Assembly (NCBI GenBank): GCA_012934845.2
Contig: WNNJ02001327.1
Coordinates: 29,289 to 93,288 of the forward strand
DNA length: 64,000 bases
Reading direction: 5' to 3'
Origin: Pomphorhynchus laevis
Lineage: Eukaryota > Acanthocephala > Palaeacanthocephala > Echinorhynchida > Pomphorhynchidae
This document shows, one piece after another, positions 57,384 to 64,000 of the stretch. The notes under the pieces were generated by a model. That model was not told where the DNA came from, searched no databases, and saw nothing but the letters and a program-made list of their open reading frames with translations. Numbering within the stretch: position 1 is the first letter of the stretch; each line of letters starts with the position of its first letter. The translations under genes were made by a program, and so were the position numbers.

Positions 57384-57474
57384 ACACCCTGACTACTAAC
57401 GGCCACATTGCCACAGCCGTTTTCGTTTCGCCCACTTTTTGCCACATGTTGGTAGCCCCGGGCTCATCAGAAGG
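57384..57474 (-). ncRNA. Hammerhead ribozyme motif in satellite monomer (normal order; representative)
   Basis: Minus strand: GCCTT-CTGATGA-GCCCG, a hairpin GCTAC-CAACAT-GTGGC, GGGC-GAAAC, AACGGC..GCCGTT, then GTC-AGGGT. Stem II is GCCC with GGGC (extended in copies reading CGGGC) with an inner hairpin; stem I is GCCTT with AGGGT, including G-U pairs; stem III is AACGGC/GCCGTT plus one C-G pair, separated by an internal loop. The core is complete and in the standard type I order. It recurs in the full-length monomers; some carry core changes (CCGATGA, CTGATAA). Confidence 0.6.
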
Positions 57475-57510
57475 CTGACTACCAACTCTTCGCCTTTTGA
57501 AATTTGACTT

Positions 57511-57570
57511 ATCCGAGATTCGAGCTGTTGCTCTCCGTACTTGGCTTGCGCTCTTGACTGCTAGGCTACG
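57511..57570 (-). promoter_or_regulatory. tRNA-like A and B boxes in satellite monomer (representative)
   Basis: Minus strand TAGCCTAGCAGTC (57568-57556) fits the Pol III A box TRGCNNAGYNGG at 11 of 12 positions. About 43 bases on, AGCTCGAATCTCGG (near 57525-57511) fits the B-box core GNTCGAATC. The spacing equals that of a tRNA gene. The boxes lie upstream of the hammerhead on the same strand, so a Pol III transcript would read into the ribozyme. Similar boxes recur in the full-length monomers. Confidence 0.5.
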
Positions 57571-59104
57571 AATCCAGGATTACCAAATTTCACACAGTAT
57601 ATGAAACCTTCCATCATGATATCCAGAAACTGCATTGTCCGAGATGCTTCTCTGGCATGCTTATTATAGATTTTATCGTATGAGATCATGAAGATCGATT
57701 GAAATCGGGACTGGTGATCCTTTGATGGATGCTTATTTATGTAATGAATAGTTGCTAGGTCACACGAGGTGACTTTCGCATTTAAAACCAGCTACAGAAT
57801 CCTTCCTTTATGATATCCAATTCCATACACCCTGACTACTAACGGCCACATTGACAAAGCCGTTTTCGTTTCGCCCGCTTTTTGCCACATGTTGGTATCC
57901 CCGGTATCATCGGAAGGCTGACTACAAATCTTCGCCTTTTTAAAATATGACTTATCCGAGATTCGAGCTGTCGCTCTCCGTACTTGGCTGGCGCTCTTGA
58001 CTGCTAGGCTGCGAATCCAGGATTACCACATTTCACACAGTATATGAAACCATCCATCATGATATCAAGAAACTGCATTCTCCGAGATGCTTCTCTTCCA
58101 TGCTTATTATAGATTTAATCGTATGAGATCATGAAGATTGATTGAAATCGGGACTGGTGATCTTTTGATAAATGCTTATTTATGGAATGAATAGTTGCTA
58201 GGTCACACGAGGTGACTTTCGCATTGAAAACCTGCTTCAGAATCCTTCCTTTGTGATATTTAATTCCATACACCCTGACTACTAACGGCCACATTGACAC
58301 TGCCGTTTTCGTTTCGCCTGCTTTTTGCCACATGTTGGTAGCCCCGGGATCATCAGAGGGCTAACTAACAACTCTTTGCCTTTGAAATATGACTTATCCG
58401 AGATTCGAGCTGTCGCTCTCCGTACTTGGATTGCGCTCCTGACGGCTATGCTGCGAATCCAATATTACCACATTTCACACAGTATATGAAACCTTCCATC
58501 ATGATATCCAGAAACTGCATTGTCCGAGATGCTTCTCTTGCATGCTTATTATAGATTTTATCGTATGAGATCATAAAGATCGATTGAAATCGGGGCTGGT
58601 GATCCTTTGATTGATGCTTATTTATGTAATGAATAGTTGCTAGGTCACATAAAATGACTTTCGCATTGAAAACCAGCTACAGAATCCTTCCTTCATGATA
58701 TCCAATTCCATACACCCTGACTACTAACGGATACATTGCCACAGCCGTTTTCGTTTCGCTCGCTTTTTCCTACATGTTGGTAGCCTTGTGCTCATCAGAA
58801 AGCTGAATCCCAACTCTTTGCCTTTTGAAATTTGACTTATCCGAGATTCGAGCTGTCGCTCTCCGTACTTGCTTGCGCTCTTGACTGCTAGGCTACGAAT
58901 CCAGGATTACCAGATTTACACAGTATATGAAACCTTCCATCATGATATCCAGAAACTGCATTGTCCGAGATGCTTCTCTGGCATGCTTATTATAGATTTT
59001 ATCGTATGAGATTATGAAGATTGATTGAAATTGGGACTGGTGATCCTTTGATGGATGCTTATTTATGTAATGAATAGTTGACAGGTCACACGAGGTGACT
59101 TTTA

Positions 59105-59165
59105 ACACAGTATATGAAACATTCCATCATGATATCCAGAAACTGCATTGTCCGAGATGCTTCTC
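59105..59165. repeat. Junction of a ~185-bp shortened satellite monomer
   Basis: gaggtgacttttaacacagtatatg joins two parts of the monomer and removes about 258 bases that include the hammerhead and the tRNA-like boxes. The same junction recurs at about 60610 and, with a one-base difference (tttcacacag), at about 63160, so it is a regular part of the array. Confidence 0.85.
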
Positions 59166-62100
59166 TGGCATGCTTATTATAGATTTTATCGTATGAGATC
59201 ATGAAGATCGATTGAAATCGGGACTGGTGATCCTTTGATGGATGCTTATTTATGTAATGAATAGTTGCTAGGTCACACGAGGTGACTTTCGCATTTAAAA
59301 CCAGCTACAGAATCCTTCCTTTATGATATCCAATTCCATACACCCTGACTACTAACGGCCACATTGACACAGCCGTTTCGTTTCGCCCGCTTTTTGCCAC
59401 ATGTTGGTAGCCCTGGGATCATCAGAAGGCTGACTACAACTCTTCGCCTTTTAAAATATGACTTATCCGAGATTCGAGCTGTTGCTCTCCGTACTTGGCT
59501 GGCGCTATTGACTGCTACGCTGCGAATCCAGGATTACCACATTTCACACAGTATATGAAACCATCCATCATGATATCAAGAAACTGCATTCTTCGAGACG
59601 CTTCTCTTGCATGCTTATTATAGATTTAATCGTATGAGATCATGAAGATTGATTGAAATCGGGACTGGTGATCTATTGATGGATGCTTATTTTGTCGAAT
59701 GAATAGTTGCTAGGTCACACGAGGTGACTTTCGCATTTAAAACCAGCTACAGAATCCTTCCTTTATGATATCCAATTCCATACACCCTGACTACTAACGG
59801 CCACATTGACAAAGCCGTTTTCGTTTCGCCCGCTTTTTGCCACATGTTGGTATCCCCGGTATCATCGGAAGGCTGACTACAAATCTTCGCCTTTTTAAAT
59901 ATGACTTATCCGAGATTCGAGCTGTCGCTCTCCGTACTTGGCTGGCGCTCTTGACTGCTAGGCTGCGAATCCAGGATTACCACATTTCACACAGTATATG
60001 AAACCTTCCATCATGATATCCAGAAACTGCATTGTCCGAGATGCTTCTCTTGCATGCTTATTATAGATTTAATCGTATGAGATCATGAAGATTGATTGAA
60101 ATCGGGACTGGCGATCCTTTGATGGATGCTTATTTATGTAATGAATAGTTGCTAGGTCACATGAGGTGACTTTCGCATTGAAAACCAGCTACAGAATCCT
60201 TCCTTCATGATATCCAATTCCATACACCCTGACTACTAACGGCCACATTGCCACAGCCGTTTTCGTTTCGCCCGCTTTTTGCCACATGTTGGTAGCCCCG
60301 GGATCATCAGAAGGCTAACTAACAACTCTTTGCCTTTGAAATATGACTTATCCGAGATTCGAGCTGTCGCTCTCCGTACTTGGCTTGCTCTCTTGACGGC
60401 TAGGCTGCGAATCCAGGATTACCACATTTCACACAGTATATGAAACCTTCCATCATGATATCCAGAAACTGCATTGTCCGAGATGCTTCTCTTGCATGCT
60501 TATTATAGATTTTATCGTATGAGATCATGAAGATTTATTGAAATTGGGACTGGTGATCTTTTGATGGATGCTTATTTATGTAATGAATAGTTGCTAGGTC
60601 ACACGAGGTGACTTTTAACACAGTATATGAAACATTCCATCATGATATCCAGAAACTGCATTGTCCGAGATGCTTCTCTTGCATGCTTATTATTGATTTT
60701 ATCGTATGAGATCATGAAGATCGATTGAAATCGGGACTGGTGATCCTTTGATGGATGCTTATAGATGTAATGAATAGTTGCTAGGTCACACGAGGTGACT
60801 TTCGCATTTAAAACCAGCTACAGAATCCTTCCTTTATGATATCCAATTCCATACACCCTGACTACTAACGGCCACATTGACACAGCCGTTTCGTTTCGCC
60901 CGCTTTTTGCCACATGTTGGTAGCCCTGGGATCATCAGAAGGCTGACTACAACTCTTCGCCTTTTGAAATATGACTTATCCGAGATTCGAGCTGTTGCTC
61001 TCCGTACTTGGCTGGCGCTATTGACTGCTACGCTGCGAATCCAGGATTACCACATTTCACACAGTATATGAAACCATCCATCATGATATCAAGAAACTGC
61101 ATTCTTCGAGACGCTTCTCTTGCATGCTTATTATAGATTTAATCGTATGAGATCATGAAGATTGATTGAAATCGGGACTGGTGATCTATTGATGGATGCT
61201 AATTTTGTCGAATGAATAGTTGCTAGGTCACACGAGGTGACTTTCGCATTTAAAACCAGCTACAGAATCCTTCCTTTGTGATATCCAATTCCATACACCC
61301 TGACTACTAACGGCCACATTGCCACTGCCGTTTTCGTTTCGTCCGCTTTTTGCCACATGTTGGTAGCCCCGGGATCATCAGAAGGCTAACTAACAACTCT
61401 TTGCCTTTAAAATATGACTTATCCGAGATTCGAGCTGTCGCTCTCCGTACTTGGCTTGCTCTCTTGACGGCTAGGCTGCGAATCCAGGATTACCACATTT
61501 CACACAGTATATGAAACCTTCCATCATGATATCCAGAAACTGCATTGTCCGAGATGCTTCTCTGGCATGCTTATTATAGATTTTATCGTATGAGATTATG
61601 AAGATTGATTGAAATCGGGACTGGTGATCTTTTGATGGATGCTTTTTTATGTAATGAATAGTTGCTAGGTCACACGAGGTGACTTTCGCATTGAAAACCA
61701 GCTACAGAATCCTTCCTTCATGATATCCAATTCCATACACCCTGACCTCTAACGGATACATTGCCACAGCCGTTTTCGTTTCGATCGCATTTGCCACATG
61801 TTGGTAGCCCCGGGCTTATCAGAAGGCTGACTACCAACTCTTCGCCTTTTGAAATTTGACTAATCCGAGATTCGAGCTATTGCTCTCTGCTTGGCTAGCG
61901 CTCTTGACTGCAAGGCTACGAATTCGGGATTACCAGAATTCACACAGTATATGAAACCTTCCATCATGATATCCAGAAACTGCATTGTCCGAGATGCTTC
62001 TCTGGCATGCCTATTATAGATTTTATCGTATGAGATCATATAGATCGATTTAAATCGGGACTGGTGATCCTTTAATGGATGTTATTTTTGTAATGAATAG

Positions 62101-64000
62101 TTGCTAGGTCACATGAGGTGACTTTCGCATTGAAAACCAGCTACAGAATCCTTCCTTCATGATATCCAATTCCACAGACCCTGACTACTAAAGGCTACAT
62201 TACCACAGCTGATTTCGTTTCGCCCGCTTTTTGCCACATGTTGGTAGCCCCGGGCTCATCAGAAAGCTGACTACCAACTCTTCGCCTTTTGAAATTTGAC
62301 CTATCCGAGATTCGAGCTGTCGCTCTCCGTACACCCTGACTACAAACGGCCACATTGCCAAAGCCGTTTTCGTTTCGCCCGCTTTTTGTCACATGTTAGT
62401 AGCCCTGGATCATCGGAAGGCTGACTAACAACTCTTCGCCTTTTGAAATATGACCTTTCCGAGATTCGAGCTGTCGCTCTCCGTACTTGGCTTGCGCTCT
62501 TGACTGCTAGGCTGCGAATCCAGATTACCACATTTCACACAGTATATGAAACCTTCCATCATGATATCCAGAAACTGCATTGTCCGAGATGCTTCTCTTG
62601 CATGCTTATTATAGATTTTATCGTATGAGATCATGAAGATCGATTGAAATCGGGACTGGTGATCCTTTGATGGATGCTTATAGATGTAATGAATAGTTGC
62701 TAGGTCACACGAGGTGACTTTCGCATTGAAAACCTGCTTCAGAATCCTTCCTTTGTGATATCCAATTCCATACACCCTGACTACTAACGGCCACATTGCC
62801 ACTGCCGTTTTCGTTTCGTCCGCTTTTTGCCACATGTTGGTAGCCCCGGGATCATCAGAAGGCTAACTAACAACTCTTTGCCTTTGAAATATGACTTATC
62901 CGAGATTCGAGCTGTCGCTCTCCGTACTTGGCTTGCTCTCTTGACGGCTAGGCTGCGAATCCAGGATTACCACATTTCACACAGTATATGAAACCTTCCA
63001 TCATGATATCCAGAAACTGCATTGTCCGAGATGCTTCTCTTGCATGCTTATTATTGATTTTATCGTATGAGATCATGAAGATTGATTGAAATCGGGACTG
63101 GTGATCCTTTGATGGATGCTTATTTATGTAATGAATAGTTGCTAGGTCACACGAGGTGACTTTTCACACAGTATATGAAACATTCCATCATGATATCCAG
63201 AAACTGCATTGTCCGAGATGCTTCTCTTGCATGCTTATTATTGATTTTATCGTATGAGATCATGAAGATCGATTGAAATCGGGACTGGTGATCCTTTGAT
63301 GGATGCTTATAGATGTAATGAATAGTTGCTAGGTCACATGAGGTGACTTTCGCATTTAAAACCAGCTATAGAATCCTTCCTTTATGATATCCATTTTCAT
63401 ACACCCTGACTACTAACGGCCACATTGTCACAGCCGTTTCGTTTCGCCCGCTTTTTGCCACATGTTGGTAGCCCTGGGATCATCAGAAGGCTGACTACAA
63501 CTCTTCGCCTTTTGAAATATGACTTATCCGAAATTCGAGCTGTGGCTCGCCGTACTTGGCTGGCGCTCTTGACTGCTAGGCTGCGAATCCAGGATTACCA
63601 CATTTCACACCGTATATGAAACCATCCATCATGATATCAAGAAACTGCATTCTTCGAGACGCTTCTCTTGCATGCTTATTATAGATTTAATCGTATGAGA
63701 TCATGAAGATTGATTGAAATCGGGACTGGTGATCTTTTGATGGATGCCTATTTTGTGGAATGAATAGTTGCTAGGTGTCACGAGGTGACTTTCGCATTGA
63801 AAACCTGCTTCAGAATCCTTCCTTTGTGATATCCAATTCCATACACCCTGACTACTAACGGCCACATTGCCACTGCCGTTTTCGTTTCGTCCGCTTTTTG
63901 CCACATGTTGGTAGCCCCGGGATCATCAGAAGGCTAACTAACAACTCTTTGCCTTTGAAATATGACTTATCCGAGATTCGAGCTGTCGCTCTCCGTAGCT

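Larger units (their letters stand above)
57226..64000 (-). repeat. Satellite array, ~443-bp monomer, ribozyme- and tRNA-box-bearing
   Basis: Using gccacatgttgg as a landmark there are 15 monomers (near 57441, 57884, 58327, 58769, 59396, 59838, 60281, 60909, 61352, 61793, 62233, 62388, 62829, 63458, 63900). Most spacings are 440-443 bases. Gaps of about 628 contain an extra ~185-bp shortened monomer, and one spacing is 155. A 1,513-bp higher-order unit (59396-60909) is visible. On the minus strand each full monomer carries tRNA-like boxes and then a hammerhead motif. Open frames in it are not continuous, because 443 is not a multiple of three. The array runs out of the window. Confidence 0.95.

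Noticed and set aside
57511-57570. A true tRNA gene
   Set aside because: Only the A and B box regions resemble a tRNA; acceptor and anticodon stems do not form a convincing cloverleaf.
57226-64000. Open frames of up to 136 residues in the satellite (for example 62835-62425 minus)
   Set aside because: The monomer length is not divisible by three and frames are not kept between monomers; the signal is explained by an untranslated repeat.

Overview
This is an AT-rich, intron-rich animal window. Its plus strand carries one recognisable host gene: the extracellular part of an L1CAM/neuroglian-type cell adhesion protein. I found 17 exons between 10612 and 55431. Their reading phases are all compatible and together encode about 1,200 residues: six immunoglobulin domains followed by five fibronectin type III domains. 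The signal-peptide exon lies upstream or was not recognised. The membrane and cytoplasmic exons are not in the window and should lie beyond 64000. A flatworm such as a fluke is the most likely source, judged from the tandem satellite that combines tRNA-like boxes with a hammerhead ribozyme motif (compare the Schistosoma Sm-alpha repeat), the mix of Penelope-like and Merlin-like elements and the divergent neuroglian. This is an inference and not proof of species.

Layout: 1-10611 is upstream or intronic sequence dominated by three broken copies of one APE-type LINE (LINE-A; 1195-4860 minus, 4955-7390 minus, 7390-8930 plus). From 10612 to 55431 the exons alternate with introns that are packed with transposons. 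These include further LINE-A copies (12480-12895, 13885-17850, 32340-33480), two copies of a CR1-like LINE (LINE-B; 34236-36770, 41358-42460), several Naiad-type Penelope-like elements (25546-26835, 30206-30625, 37965-39370, 44726-46560, 50283-51792), two other Penelope-like remnants (42460-43535, 43900-44725), a Merlin-like transposase relic (49440-49760) and many palindromes and microsatellites. From 57226 to the window end runs a satellite of ~443-bp monomers with a 1,513-bp higher-order period. It sits 3' of the last recognised exon, so it is probably inside an intron of the adhesion gene.

The main discovery candidate concerns small ribozymes. Three classes of hammerhead-like RNA motif occur here. 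(1) Each satellite monomer carries a hammerhead core in the normal strand order on the minus strand, downstream of tRNA-like A and B boxes. (2) A minimal Penelope-type motif lies at 56631-56660. (3) A recurring structure (57057-57132, 53684-53758, 54921-54995, 42681-42757, 21116-21193) holds every conserved hammerhead core nucleotide and three mutually compensating helices, but the three core strands run in the reverse cyclic order (GAAA strand, then CUGANGA strand, then cleavage strand). A single copy cannot easily fold as an ordinary hammerhead, but two copies, in tandem or in trans, can. A rotated version of the same reversed order is in the tails of the Naiad elements, a clade reported to lack canonical hammerheads. 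I know of no description of this arrangement, but I could not search.
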